A stretch of 64,000 bases of DNA from Methylocystis hirsuta (GCF_003722355.1 NZ_QWDD01000001.1:620001-684000); one strand, 5' to 3'. Shown: positions 50,845 through 61,216, counted from the stretch's first letter. Notes: generated by a model not told the origin, from the letters alone. Numbers and translations are program-made.

Positions 50845-52015
50845 GACGCTTTTGCAAGACCGTCTCGGATCGATGTTCAAGCCCATGATGATCATGCTGG
50901 CGAGCGTCGCCCTCGTGTTCGCAGCTCTTTACGGCTTCGTCAGTTTCCGCTCGATGATGATTGGGCGGTTCCTCGCCTCCATGGCCAATCCGCCACAGAC
51001 CGTGTCGGTGACGACGGCCGCCTATCGGGAATGGCGCCCGAAGTTTTCAGCGATCGGCACTTTCCGCGCCGTCAATGGCGCGGACCTCTCGCTCGAAACC
51101 TCGGGCATCGTGGAGAAGATTTACTTCCAGTCGGGGCAGGACGTCGAGGCGGGGCAAATTCTCCTCGAGCTGCGCAAGGATACGGACAATGCGAGGCTTG
51201 AATCGCTGAAAGCCACGGCGGAGCTCAACGCCATCAATCTGCGCCGCGACCAGTCGCAACTCAAAATCAAGGCCGTGAGCCAGGCGACAGTGGATTCGGA
51301 CGTCGCCAATCTGAGAAGCGCCAACGCCCAAGTCGTGCAGCAGGAGGCGGTGATCGCGCAGAAGACTCTGCTCGCGCCCTTTGCCGGAAGGCTCGGCATC
51401 CGCCAGATCGATCTTGGCCAATATATCGGCGCCGGAACGGTGATCGTGACCTTGCAGGCGCTCGATCCGATTTTTCTCGACTTTGTCCTGCCCCAGCAGG
51501 ACTTGAATGGCGTTTCGGTCGGACAAACGATCGCCGCGACGGTCGACGCCTTTCCGGGCCAGAGCTTTACGGGCAAGATCGACGCCATCAGCTCCAAGGT
51601 GGATCTCGCGAGCCGCAACGTGCAGATTCGCGCGAGCCTCGCCAACGCCGAACGCAAGCTGCGTCCCGGCATGTTCGCTTCGGTGGAAATCGCGACCGGC
51701 AAGCCCCAGCGCCTCATCACGCTGCCGCAAACGGCGATCGTCTATGCGCCTTTCGGCAATTCGGTGTTCCTTGCGCAAAAAAGCCAGGAGAGCGCCGACA
51801 ACAAGGCGCCGCAAGGCTCTGGGCTCGTCGCGCACCAAGCCTTCGTTCGGCTCGGCGAGTTGCGCGGCGATGAAGTGTCGGTGCTCGAAGGGGTGCCCGA
51901 AGGCGCCACGGTCGTCACGGCCGGTCAGGTCAAGCTGCGCAACGGCGCGCCGCTCGCCGTGTCGCAAGAGCCGTCACCGCCTGTCGACGCCTATCCCAAG
52001 CCCGTGGATCAGTGA
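50834..52015 (+). CDS. RND efflux periplasmic adaptor (membrane fusion protein)
   Basis: 393 residues. One N-terminal membrane segment, then a split lipoyl domain (ETSGIVEKIYFQSGQDVEAGQILLEL ... LLAPFAGRLGIRQIDLGQYI), helical hairpin and beta-barrel domains (RPGMFASVEI, GVPEGATVVTAGQVKLRNGAPL). GTG 50834 overlaps the preceding stop by 11 bases and has GAGG upstream; ATG 50873 is an alternative. Confidence 0.92.
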   Translation: MPVKTLLQDRLGSMFKPMMIMLASVALVFAALYGFVSFRSMMIGRFLASMANPPQTVSVTTAAYREWRPKFSAIGTFRAVNGADLSLETSGIVEKIYFQSGQDVEAGQILLELRKDTDNARLESLKATAELNAINLRRDQSQLKIKAVSQATVDSDVANLRSANAQVVQQEAVIAQKTLLAPFAGRLGIRQIDLGQYIGAGTVIVTLQALDPIFLDFVLPQQDLNGVSVGQTIAATVDAFPGQSFTGKIDAISSKVDLASRNVQIRASLANAERKLRPGMFASVEIATGKPQRLITLPQTAIVYAPFGNSVFLAQKSQESADNKAPQGSGLVAHQAFVRLGELRGDEVSVLEGVPEGATVVTAGQVKLRNGAPLAVSQEPSPPVDAYPKPVDQ

Positions 52016-52031
52016 ACGGAGATTTCGCAAG

Positions 52032-55000
52032 ATGCGTTTCACAGACATTTTCGTGCGCCGCCCGGTGCTCGCCAGCGTGTTGAGCCTGCTGATCCTGGTG
52101 CTTGGCCTGAGATCGCTGGCGACTCTGTCCGTGCTGCAATATCCGCGCACGCAAAACGCCGTTGTCACCGTGACGACGTCCTATTTTGGCGCCGATCCGG
52201 CGACCGTCGCTGGATTCGTCACGACGCCGCTCGAAAACGCCGTCGCGCAGGCGAATGGCATCGACTATCTCACCTCGACGAGTCAGATCGGGGTGAGCAC
52301 GATCACCGCCAATCTGCGGCTGAACTATGATTCCGGCAAGGCGCTCACCGAGATCAGCACCAAGATCGATTCGGTGCTCAACCAATTGCCGCAGGCCGTG
52401 CAGCGTCCCGTCATCACCGTCAAGATCGGCCAAACGACCGACGCCATGTACATTGGCTTCAACAGCGACATCCTCTCGCCGAGCCAGGTGACGGACTATC
52501 TCATCCGCGTCGTGCAGCCGCGTCTGCAATCGGTGCCGGGCGTGCAGACGGCGGAGCTTATCGGCGGCAAGACCTTTGCGCTCAGAGCCTGGCTCGATCC
52601 GGTGAAGCTCGCCGCCTATGGACTCACCGCCAGCGAAGTGGCGGCGTCCCTCCAGAGCAATGACTATATCGCCGGCCTCGGCTCCACCAAGGGCCAATGG
52701 GTTCAGGTCAATCTCTCGGCGGCGACCTCGCTCCACTCGCTCGAGGAGTTTCGCAACCTCGTCGTCAAGCAGGTGAACGGCGCCAATGTGAAGCTGCGCG
52801 ACGTCGCCAATGTCACGCTCGGCGCGGACGACTATGAATCCTCGGTGTCGTTCGACGGCAAGCAGGCGGTCTATATCGGCATTCTCGTGGCGCCGAACGC
52901 GAATTTGCTCGATGTCGTCAAAGGCGTCAAAGACGCCTATCCCGACATTGTCAAAGCGCTGCCCCAAGGCTTGAATAGCGAGATCGTCTACGACACGACG
53001 AATTTCGTAAACAGCTCCATCGACGAGGTGGTTCACACGCTGATCGAAGCGGTCCTCATCGTCACCGCCGTCGTCTTCGTGTTTTTGGGATCATGGCGCT
53101 CGGTGCTGATCCCGATCATGGCGATCCCGCTTTCGCTCATCGGCTCGCTGACGTTTCTGCTCGCGTTCGGCTTCTCGATCAATCTGCTGACGTTGCTTGC
53201 GCTGGTGCTGGCGATCGGCCTCGTGGTCGACGACGCGATCATCGTCGTCGAAAACGTGAACCGGCATCTTGGCGAAGGCCTCACGCCTGTCGACGCCGCG
53301 CTGCTGGCGGCGCGCGAACTCGCGGGGCCGATCATCGCCATGACGATCGTGCTGATCGCCGTCTATGTGCCGATCGGCTTCCAAGGCGGCCTCACCGGCG
53401 CGCTCTTCGTCGAATTCGCTTTCACTCTCGCGGCCGCCGTCACCGTGTCCGGCATCGTCGCGCTCACTTTGTCGCCGGTCAGCTGCGCTTTGGCGCTCAA
53501 GCCCCCGAAGCGAGGCGAGGACACGCTTGAGTCCCGCATCATCGGCTACATCGACGCGCGGATGGACGCCGTCCGAGACCGTTATCATCGCCTGCTGGAC
53601 TCCTCTCTCAATTACGTGCCGGTGACGCTCGTCTTTGGCGGGCTAGTGCTTTCGAGCATCTATTGGCTCTACGCCAGCGCCAAGAGCGAACTCGCGCCAA
53701 ACGAGGATCAGGGCATCATTCTGGCGCAGGCGACCCCGGCGCCCAACGCCACTCTCCAACAAAAGCTGTTCTACGCCGATCAGGCATATAAAATCATCGC
53801 CAAGCATCCAGAGGCCGACAGCGTGTTCCAGATCAATTCGCCAGCGGCGAATCTGACTGGCGTCGTGCTCAAGCCTTCGGATGAGCGCAAGGTCGGGGCG
53901 GAGGACTTGCAGCATATGCTCCAGCAGGAGCTGAGCGCCGTTGCGGGCGTGCGCTTCGTCGCCTTCCAGCCGCCGCCGCTCCCCGGCTCGATGGGCTTGC
54001 CGATTCAATTCGTCTTCCAGAGCACCGACCCTTTCGAGAAGATGGACTCGATCTCCCGCGAATTCCTTTCGAAAGCTCTGGCGACGGGGAAGTTCATATT
54101 CCTCGACACAGATCTCAAGATTGATCAGCCGCAGTTGTCGCTTGTCATCGACCGCGAAAAGACCGCGCAACTCGGCCTGAGAATGATCGACGTCGGCGGC
54201 GCGCTCACCACCGCGCTGAGCGGCGGCTACACGCAATATTTCGGGCTCGCCGGCCGTTCGTACAAAGTCGTTCCGCAGGTCGGCCAGCAGTTTCGACTGA
54301 ACCCGGATCAGATTTTGAACTATTACATCAAGACGGCGGACGGCACCTTGGCGCCGCTTTCGACCGTCGCCAAGCTCGAAACCGCCATCGTTCCCGAATC
54401 GCTCAATCATTTCCAGCAGATCAATTCGGTGACGATTTCTGGCGTGGCCGCGCCTGGCGTGATCGCCGGCGAGGCGCTCGATACGTTGAAAGAGATCGCG
54501 CGCCAAACATTGCCCTCGACCTATACGATCGACTATGCCGGACCCTCGCGTCAGTTCATTCAGGAATCGAGCGGCTTCGCGGTGACGTTTGGCTTCGCCC
54601 TCATCATCATCTTTCTGGCGCTGGCCGCGCAATTCGAGAGCTACCGCGATCCGCTGATCATTCTCGTATCCGTCCCGATGTCGATCGCCGGCGCGCTGGT
54701 GTTCATCATGCTCGGCTTTGGCGGCGCGAGCATCAACATCTACACGCAGGTTGGCCTCGTGACGTTGATGGGCCTGATCAGCAAACACGGCATTCTGATC
54801 GTGGAGTTCGCCAATGAATTGCAACACGGCGGCATGTCGAAACGGGAAGCGATCCTGCAGGCCACGTCCATTCGCCTGCGTCCGATCCTTATGACCACCG
54901 CGGCGATGGTGCTCGGCGTCTTGCCGCTCATCATGGCGACGGGCGCGGGCGCGGCGTCGCGCTTCAACATGGGTCTGGTGATCGCCTCGGGCCTTTCCAT

Positions 55001-55115
55001 CGGCACCTTGTTCACGCTGTTTGTTCTGCCCGCGGTCTATCTCGTCCTCGCGGCGGACCATTCGGGGTCGCGGAAGAAGGCCGCGCTCGATCTTGTATCG
55101 CCAGCGCATTCATAA
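52032..55115 (+). CDS. RND efflux pump inner-membrane permease
   Basis: 1027 residues of the HAE1/AcrB class: an N-terminal MRFTDIFVRRPVLASVLSLL, then 12 membrane helices in two halves, and proton-relay aspartates in helix 4 (IGLVVDDAIIVVENV). MexF-like stretches such as GLVTLMGLISKHGILIVEFAN are present. An open frame extends upstream to 51507 but that part overlaps the adaptor in another frame. The gene is preceded by GGAG and lies 16 bp after the adaptor stop. Confidence 0.95.
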   Translation: MRFTDIFVRRPVLASVLSLLILVLGLRSLATLSVLQYPRTQNAVVTVTTSYFGADPATVAGFVTTPLENAVAQANGIDYLTSTSQIGVSTITANLRLNYDSGKALTEISTKIDSVLNQLPQAVQRPVITVKIGQTTDAMYIGFNSDILSPSQVTDYLIRVVQPRLQSVPGVQTAELIGGKTFALRAWLDPVKLAAYGLTASEVAASLQSNDYIAGLGSTKGQWVQVNLSAATSLHSLEEFRNLVVKQVNGANVKLRDVANVTLGADDYESSVSFDGKQAVYIGILVAPNANLLDVVKGVKDAYPDIVKALPQGLNSEIVYDTTNFVNSSIDEVVHTLIEAVLIVTAVVFVFLGSWRSVLIPIMAIPLSLIGSLTFLLAFGFSINLLTLLALVLAIGLVVDDAIIVVENVNRHLGEGLTPVDAALLAARELAGPIIAMTIVLIAVYVPIGFQGGLTGALFVEFAFTLAAAVTVSGIVALTLSPVSCALALKPPKRGEDTLESRIIGYIDARMDAVRDRYHRLLDSSLNYVPVTLVFGGLVLSSIYWLYASAKSELAPNEDQGIILAQATPAPNATLQQKLFYADQAYKIIAKHPEADSVFQINSPAANLTGVVLKPSDERKVGAEDLQHMLQQELSAVAGVRFVAFQPPPLPGSMGLPIQFVFQSTDPFEKMDSISREFLSKALATGKFIFLDTDLKIDQPQLSLVIDREKTAQLGLRMIDVGGALTTALSGGYTQYFGLAGRSYKVVPQVGQQFRLNPDQILNYYIKTADGTLAPLSTVAKLETAIVPESLNHFQQINSVTISGVAAPGVIAGEALDTLKEIARQTLPSTYTIDYAGPSRQFIQESSGFAVTFGFALIIIFLALAAQFESYRDPLIILVSVPMSIAGALVFIMLGFGGASINIYTQVGLVTLMGLISKHGILIVEFANELQHGGMSKREAILQATSIRLRPILMTTAAMVLGVLPLIMATGAGAASRFNMGLVIASGLSIGTLFTLFVLPAVYLVLAADHSGSRKKAALDLVSPAHS

Positions 55116-55607
55116 GTGCGGTCGGCGATCGCGCATAAGGCCGATCCATGGACGCATTGTTCGCGCGGCTTCGGAGCCTGATCTTTGTTACCGATCGGGC
55201 GCAATGTTCTGGCTCAAGATCGAACGCCCAGGGTTAAGCGCTCGCCAGCGAAAACGCCGCTGACGCCAACGGCTGCAAGGTCCCGACGCCGATCGGCGGG
55301 ACGGCGGGCGGGGTCAAGCTGTATAATTCCCAAGCGAGGGTGAAAAAATCCCGATTTACTTATCGGAACGCAGCGTGACGATATTAAACCCATAAAAAAC
55401 AGACTTCTCTTCAGAGTGCGTGACACAAATCTGACGGCGGGCGAACAGTATAGGATGCACGCGCCGCGATTTGAGCTTGACTGTGGAAACAGCTCCGCTA
55501 GCGTCGCGGCCCGGTGAGGCCGAAATCCATTGAGCGCCTCCGAAGGAATTTTTTGATGCTAAAGCGCGGCGGCTCCGAAAGAATCTCTGAAAAATTCGAA
55601 AATTAAG
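55116..55607. other. Intergenic region after the efflux operon
   Basis: GTCCCG (55280-55285) and CGGGAC (55297-55302) around CCGATCGG form a terminator-like hairpin. Beyond about 55320 the sequence becomes AT-rich, with possible promoter elements. A 16-codon ORF with an AAGGA site starts at ATG 55557 and stops at 55607; it may be a leader peptide of the next gene. No larger gene is seen. Confidence 0.35.
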
Positions 55608-56099
55608 GTGCTCGATTTGGATGTAAACAATCTAGGGAAACGAGCCTTCAAGGAATTTAAGACGATTGCTCTGGCCGGATTTATCTTGGTTTCGCTGCCG
55701 TTCTTTCTTTTATTCTGTATACTCGTTGTGGGGTTTGCTGTGCAATTATATAGTGACGCTAGAGACCGTTATTTTTGCGAGGATAGTAGACTGCTTCAGT
55801 CAGATGAAGCGGCAATTGCACTAGTTCAAAATTCTCAAGACGTGCAGCTCTTTCTAGAAAAATACACAGACGTCAGTCTATCTAAGGACTACATTTCAAA
55901 AAACAGGAATAAACATATTGAGTATGACGAAAGCAGCGGCTACTGGGTAGTTCATCGGGATGGCAATCACCATGAAGTAATATGGGTCGACTTTCTTTAT
56001 CACTTCGGGAATCCGCGTCACAGATCTCTAAATATTACGTGTTCCATGAGGGAATGCAACCCGCTTCCGGATTGTATCATGGATGGTCCGCGAGACTGA
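55608..56099 (+). CDS. Orphan membrane-anchored hypothetical protein, AT-rich
   Basis: 163 residues from GTG 55608. A hydrophobic helix (ILVSLPFFLLFCILVVGFAVQL, about 27-48) anchors a small soluble domain with four cysteines (CEDSRLL; CSMRECNPLPDC). The base composition and codon use (many AAA, ATT, TTA) stand out from the GC-rich surroundings, suggesting transfer. No family recognised. It sits between the efflux operon and an IS next to a type I secretion locus. Confidence 0.5.
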   Translation: MLDLDVNNLGKRAFKEFKTIALAGFILVSLPFFLLFCILVVGFAVQLYSDARDRYFCEDSRLLQSDEAAIALVQNSQDVQLFLEKYTDVSLSKDYISKNRNKHIEYDESSGYWVVHRDGNHHEVIWVDFLYHFGNPRHRSLNITCSMRECNPLPDCIMDGPRD

Positions 56100-56157
56100 A
56101 AGCAAAGTTAAGCTGCAGCGCAGGGGTTAACAATGGGCGATGGCTCGATAAGAATTA

Positions 56158-56995
56158 GGGCTCGGACCCATAAAGTTGTTGGCTTGAGCGCGACGTCGTG
56201 ATTCACAGCTTCCGAAAGGAAGCGCCAATGATTCCCGACCGTTTTTGGCTGACCGACGCCCAGTTTGCGAAGATTGCGCCGCACCTCCCCACTGACACGA
56301 GGGGCAAGGCGCGGGTCGACGATCGGCGCGTGATCAGCGGGATTGTCCACGTGCTGAAATCCGGCGGGCGCTGGATCGACGCGCCGTCGGAATACGGGCC
56401 GCGCAAGACGCTCTACAACCGTTATGTCCGGTGGGCGGCCAAGGGCGTGTGGGTCAATCTCTTCCACGCGCTCGCGCAAGCTGGCGGCCCGCCGCCGCAG
56501 CTTCTCATCGACTCCTCCGCGGTCAAGGCGCATCGCTCCGCCAGTGGCGGCAAAGGGGGGAGCGCGCCCAGGCGATCGGTCGATCGCGCGGCGGACGCAC
56601 GACCAAAATCCATGCGCTGACAGACGCTCAATGCCGACCCGTCGCCTTCATGCTCACGGGCGGCAACGTCGCCGATTGCACCGCTGGCGCAGAGCTTCTG
56701 TCGAAGATGCCCGCTTGTGACATCCTGCATGGCGACAAAGGTTACGACAGCGACGTCATCCGCCGGCAGGTCGAGAATGCCGGCGTGATGCCGAACATCC
56801 CGCCCAAGGCCAATCGCAAATGGAAAAACTGCTTCTCGCCTTTCCTTTACCGAAACCGAAACGCCATCGAGCGCATGTTTTGCCGGTTAAAGGACTTCAG
56901 GCGCATCGCCACGCGCTACGATCGAAGCGCGACTAACTTCCTTGCAGCCGTCTGCATCGCGGCGACAATCAGCTATTGGTTATGAGTCTGGACCC
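56158..56995. mobile_element. IS5-family (IS427-like) insertion sequence, 838 bp
   Basis: The ends GGGCTCGGACCCATAA (left) and, on the other strand, GGGTCCAGACTCATAA (right) match at 12 of 16. They are flanked by TA on both sides (56156-56157, 56996-56997), the usual target duplication of this group. The transposase is in two overlapping frames. The element lies at the broken 5' edge of an ABC transporter gene. Confidence 0.85.
56228..56985 (+). CDS. IS5-family transposase produced by -1 frameshift
   Basis: Frame 1 from ATG 56228 ([20 protein letters not shown]) carries the DUF4096-type N-terminus and the first catalytic Asp ([12 protein letters not shown]). The rest ([39 protein letters not shown] with the final Glu) is in the -1 frame and ends at 56985. 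The slip site is the run AAAGGGGGG near 56551-56560. This is the known strategy of the IS427 group, so the split is functional and not a mutation. Confidence 0.88.
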
Positions 56996-57944
56996 TAAGG
57001 CGGTTATCGACGGCGAGTTATCGGTTGGAGAGCTCGTCGCGTTTAACATGATTTCTGCGCAAGTTGCGCAACCCATCTTGCGGCTTTCGCAAATCTGGCA
57101 AGATTTTCAGCAGGTGCAGATCTCAATCGAGCGTCTGGGCGATATCCTGAATGCGCCGATGGAGCCATTAAATCTGGCGCATGGGAGTTTGCCGCCTGCG
57201 AAGGGCGAGATCGAGTTTAGAAACGTCACGTTCCGCTATCGGGCCGGTTCGCCTGAAATATTGAAAAACATCTCATTTACAATAAAGCCGGGAGAAGTCA
57301 TCGGAGTGGTCGGACGTTCCGGATCAGGCAAGTCAACCCTCGCAAAATTGATTCAGCGCTTTTACGCGCCTGAAGAGGGACAAATTCTTGTCGACGGCGC
57401 TGACATCCTGCAGGTTAACCCGGCGTGGCTTCGCTCGCAAATCGGAGTCGTGCTCCAAGAGAACCTGCTCTTCAACCGCAGTCTTCACGATAATATTGCG
57501 CTCGCCAATCCTGCGATGTCTCGGGCTCAAGTCGTCGCCGCGGCAAGAATGTCCGGGGCTGATGAGTTCATCAGTCGGCTTGCCAATGGCTACGACACCA
57601 TGGTGGAGGAACGGGGAAGCAATCTTTCCGGCGGACAGCGACAGAGAATCGCCATTGCTCGCGCGCTTGCGATCAATCCTCGGATCCTCATTTTCGATGA
57701 AGCGACCAGCGCCCTGGACTACGAAAGCGAACGCATCATCCAGAAAAACATGTTCGAGATCGTCAAGAGCCGCACCGTTATCATCATCGCTCATCGTCTG
57801 CAGGCCGTCCGGAGATGCGACAGAATCATCAGTCTCAGCGACGGGCGCATTCAAGAGATGGGCGCGCATGACGAACTCATCCGCAATCCCAACGGTCTCT
57901 ACGCTCACCTCTGGTCTCTTCAGAACGATTTGGAAAACGTTTGA
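56982..57944 (+). pseudogene. Type I secretion ABC transporter, 5' part lost at the IS
   Basis: About 316 native codons remain: the end of the membrane domain ([41 protein letters not shown]) and a full nucleotide-binding domain with Walker [10 protein letters not shown], signature LSGGQ, Walker [13 protein letters not shown] and the switch His (IAHRL). HlyB-type exporters are about 700 residues, so the peptidase-like domain and most membrane helices are gone. Translation can still start at ATG 56982 inside the IS, overlapping the transposase stop (ATGA). It cannot export by itself. Confidence 0.85.
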
Positions 57945-59437
57945 TGCGACTAAAGAGGAGAAGCAATCTTTCGGAGCCAAGCGCTGACGGTCTGCCTCGT
58001 CTTCGCGCTGCGGCGGAACGGCTCGCGCTCGTGAAGTGGGCGCGTTCCGACGGAGAGTTTCTTCCGGCAGCCATCTCGATTCTGGAAACGCCGCCCTCTC
58101 CGATACATATCGGTCTGCTCTGGGTAATCTGTTTGCTGTTGAGCGTCGCGCTGACGTGGATGTATTTCGGCCATATCGACATCATCGCAATTGCGCAGGG
58201 GAAAATTCAGCCTGCCGGCCGCGTAAAAACGATCCAACCGCTCGAGACCGGCCGCGTGGTCGCGATCCATGCAGAGAACGGGCGGCATGTCACTGCCGGA
58301 GAGGTCTTGGTGGAGCTCGATCCGGCGGAAGCCGCCGCGGACGAAAGGGGCTCCTCGATCGTCTACCTGGCCTATGTCGCGGAGAAAGCGCGCCGGAAGG
58401 CCGCCTTGAACGCGATCGCCAATAATTCTTACGACAAAGAAATAGCCGTTGAGTGGCCGACGGAGATTCCGGACCAGCTCAAGGAGCGGGAAGCTCGCAT
58501 CCTCAGAGGGGATTTAAGACAGCTTCTGAGTTCACTTAAGAGCATCGATGCGCAGCTTGATCAAAAGGAAGAGGAACAGAAGCGCCTCAAAAATACCATC
58601 GCGAGTCAGGAATCGCTGCTCGGGACTCTCAAAGAGCGCGTCCTTATGAGAAAGGGGCTGCTCGCCCGCGGCTCGACGCCTAGGGCAGCAGTCATCGATT
58701 CGATCGAGGCGCTGCAGGTCCAGCAAACCAATCTTGCAACCCAACAAGGGCAGCTCACCGAAGCTCAGGCCGCGAGCCGCGTGCTGCGGCAAGAGCGAAC
58801 AAAGCAAGTGGATGCATTTTTTGCTGAGAACGAACAAAAGCTGGGCGAAGCAGAGCGCCAGATCGATGATTTTGAACAAAGGCATAAGAAAGCGCACGAG
58901 AAAACCGAGCATATGACGATTAGGAGTCCAATCTCTGGGACAGTATTTGGCCTCTCGGTCACCACAAGAAATCAGGTTCTTACGACTGGCGAAGAACTCA
59001 TGCGGATCGTGCCTGATGACGCCGAGCTTGAGATTGAATGCTATGTCCAAAACAAGGACATCGGATTTGTAAAGAAGGACCAGCCAGCTGTTGTGAAGGT
59101 CGAATCATTTCCCTTCACGCGCTATGGCTCGCTTGACGCGACGGTGACGCGTGTTGCGCATGACGCGATACCTGAGCCTGACGCTCAAACGCTCGAAGGC
59201 AATCCGGCAAGGCCCGCCAAGAATAACTATTTCGGCGGCGCGCAGCGCACCCAAAATCTTGTCTTTCCGGTGACCCTTCGCTCGGAGCGTTCGACGATGA
59301 ATATCGATGGCGTCGACGTTCCGTTGTCTCCAGGCATGGGCGTTACCGTAGAGATAAAGACCGGACGGCGCCGTATTCTCGAATATTTGTTTTCTCCACT
59401 ACTCGAAGTGGCGTCTCGCGCGATGAAGGAAAGGTAA
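57944..59437 (+). CDS. HlyD-family type I secretion adaptor
   Basis: 497 residues. One membrane helix (IGLLWVICLLLSVALTWMYF, about 56-75), a lipoyl half (GRVVAIHAENGRHVTAGEVLVELDP), long coiled coils (about 170-330), a second lipoyl half (MTIRSPISGTVFGLSVTTRNQVLTTGEELMRIVP) and the C-terminal barrel. The ATG overlaps the ABC stop by one base, so its expression now depends on transcription and ribosomes arriving from the IS side or from readthrough. The gene itself looks intact. Confidence 0.92.
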   Translation: MRLKRRSNLSEPSADGLPRLRAAAERLALVKWARSDGEFLPAAISILETPPSPIHIGLLWVICLLLSVALTWMYFGHIDIIAIAQGKIQPAGRVKTIQPLETGRVVAIHAENGRHVTAGEVLVELDPAEAAADERGSSIVYLAYVAEKARRKAALNAIANNSYDKEIAVEWPTEIPDQLKEREARILRGDLRQLLSSLKSIDAQLDQKEEEQKRLKNTIASQESLLGTLKERVLMRKGLLARGSTPRAAVIDSIEALQVQQTNLATQQGQLTEAQAASRVLRQERTKQVDAFFAENEQKLGEAERQIDDFEQRHKKAHEKTEHMTIRSPISGTVFGLSVTTRNQVLTTGEELMRIVPDDAELEIECYVQNKDIGFVKKDQPAVVKVESFPFTRYGSLDATVTRVAHDAIPEPDAQTLEGNPARPAKNNYFGGAQRTQNLVFPVTLRSERSTMNIDGVDVPLSPGMGVTVEIKTGRRRILEYLFSPLLEVASRAMKER

Positions 59438-59447
59438 TTTTAACTCA

Positions 59448-60944
59448 ATGTGCAGGCTTAAAAAAACGCCAATGTGCGCGCGCGCGCCGAGCGATCAGCC
59501 GCGCCGGCGATATTTTCTTCTAGCCTGTATTGTGTGCTGTATATTTTATGCGCCGGCGCAGGCGCGTGGAGATACGATACACGGCGCGTTAGAGAAGGTT
59601 TACACGACAAACCCCGAAATCGACGAACAGCGAGCGAACGTTCGCGTGCATGACGAAGAGGTCTCAAAGGCCTATTCCAACGCGCGGCCAAAAGCGAGCA
59701 TATCCGCAACGGGCGGGCCGCAGAGAACGCTGATCCGCGCTCCGGCCGGGATTGATCAGTTCAGCAGCAGAAAATATCAGAGCGACAAATATTCGGGCAA
59801 GCCGCTTAATGCGACCTTCTCTTTTCAGCTGCCTGTGTTGGATGGCGGCAAGGCGAGCGCTAGTCTAGGTCAAGCGGAATCCGGCGTATTGGCCTCGAGG
59901 GCGACTCTTCGTGACGCCGAGCAGCAGGCGCTCTTAAAGGGCGCGACCGCGTATATGAATGTGCTGCGCGACGCCGCGGTCGTTCGTCTCAAGAAGAATA
60001 ACATCGGCGTTCTGCGCGAACAGTTACGGGTAACAGTGGATCGCTTCGATTTCGGCGAAGTGACCCGCACCGACGTGGCTCAAGCCGAAGCCGCGCTCGC
60101 CCAATCCCAAGCCGATTTCGCCGCCGCTTTCGGCGCCCTCGAAAATAGCGCCTCGGTCTATTATCAAACGGTCGGCGAGGAGCCAAAGCTGCTGCAACCG
60201 GCGCCCTCGCTTGAGGCGCTTCTTCCAGAAAGCCGCGAAGACGCAATTGCGATCGCTCTTGCCGATCACCCGTCCATCGTCGCCGCAGTTCGCCAGATCG
60301 ATGCTGGAGAATCGGCCGTCAAAATTGCGGAAAGCGCGATCCTGCCGACGGCGTCGGTCGGAGCTCAAGTCATTCAACAATTCGATTCATATTTTGGCTA
60401 TCCAAAAACCCGGCAGTTTGGCGCACAAGTGTTTGGTCAATTGAACGTGCCTCTGTATCAAGGCGGCGGCGAGTATTCGGCCATACGGCAGGCGAAGGAG
60501 CAGCTCGGTCAGGCGAGAATTCACGCTGACGTCATCAAGAGTTCTGTCAGAGCGGCGGTTATTCAGGGCTTCAGTCAATTCACGACAGCGAAGGCCGCCG
60601 TGTCATTCAACATGAAAGCCGTCAAGGCCGCTGAGGTGGCGCTGCGCGGGGTCAGAGACGAAGCCGCGTTCGGGCAACGCACGACGCTCGACGTGCTGAA
60701 CGCGCAACAAGCGCTGCTGACTGCTCGCGTGAATCTTGTGACGGCGCAACGAGACAGGGTTGTGGGCTCCTATGCGGCGCTTGCGGCGATCGGGCGCCTC
60801 TCCTATGCGACTCTCGACCTCGACGTTATGCCTTACGATCCATCGGCGCATCTGGAACAAGTTCAACATAAGTGGATAGGCGTCTCCGTTCCCGGGGAGC
60901 AGCAGAATGAAGCGCAGTCAATAGCCGATCGCTTCTTCCCGTGA
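59448..60944 (+). CDS. TolC-family outer-membrane channel of type I secretion
   Basis: 498 residues. A signal peptide (FLLACIVCCIFYAPAQA, cleavage near 40) is followed by two OEP repeats (GALEKVYTTNPEIDEQRANVRVHDEEVSKAY; AVKAAEVALRGVRDEAAFGQRTTLDVLNAQQALLTA). It completes the ABC-HlyD-TolC set. It lies 10 bp after hlyD. Confidence 0.92.
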   Translation: MCRLKKTPMCARAPSDQPRRRYFLLACIVCCIFYAPAQARGDTIHGALEKVYTTNPEIDEQRANVRVHDEEVSKAYSNARPKASISATGGPQRTLIRAPAGIDQFSSRKYQSDKYSGKPLNATFSFQLPVLDGGKASASLGQAESGVLASRATLRDAEQQALLKGATAYMNVLRDAAVVRLKKNNIGVLREQLRVTVDRFDFGEVTRTDVAQAEAALAQSQADFAAAFGALENSASVYYQTVGEEPKLLQPAPSLEALLPESREDAIAIALADHPSIVAAVRQIDAGESAVKIAESAILPTASVGAQVIQQFDSYFGYPKTRQFGAQVFGQLNVPLYQGGGEYSAIRQAKEQLGQARIHADVIKSSVRAAVIQGFSQFTTAKAAVSFNMKAVKAAEVALRGVRDEAAFGQRTTLDVLNAQQALLTARVNLVTAQRDRVVGSYAALAAIGRLSYATLDLDVMPYDPSAHLEQVQHKWIGVSVPGEQQNEAQSIADRFFP

Positions 60945-61216
60945 GCGCCAAAGAAAAGGCTCCCGTCTAGCGCGATCGATCTGCGGTTTGGGCATGGTGG
61001 CTGCGAACTGGGAGCAAAAACTGCGAGCGCGTCATGCTGCATTCGAAAGATGCGGATAGAACGTCGGAATCGAGCGGCGATTTCATTTGGAGAAAGGTTG
61101 ATTGACTATCGTCCGCCCTGCGACGCCGACGATTTCTGTGCAACGCGTAGTATATCACATTTTCGACTCCTTTGCCGACGAACATTATGAGTTCATTTCC
61201 TAATCTTTGAGGAAGA
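60945..61216. other. Promoter region of the cysDN/C operon
   Basis: No gene found. The TATATCAC stretch near 61150 and an AT-rich patch could hold the promoter. GAGGAAG lies just before ATG 61217. Confidence 0.3.

Noticed and set aside
51507-52031. Upstream extension of the RND permease
   Set aside because: It overlaps the adaptor gene in another frame and lacks homology; the normal permease start MRFTDIF is at 52032.
56228-56985. IS5-family transposase as a frameshifted pseudogene
   Set aside because: The frame change is -1 at an AAAGGGGGG slip site, the normal programmed frameshift of the IS427 group.
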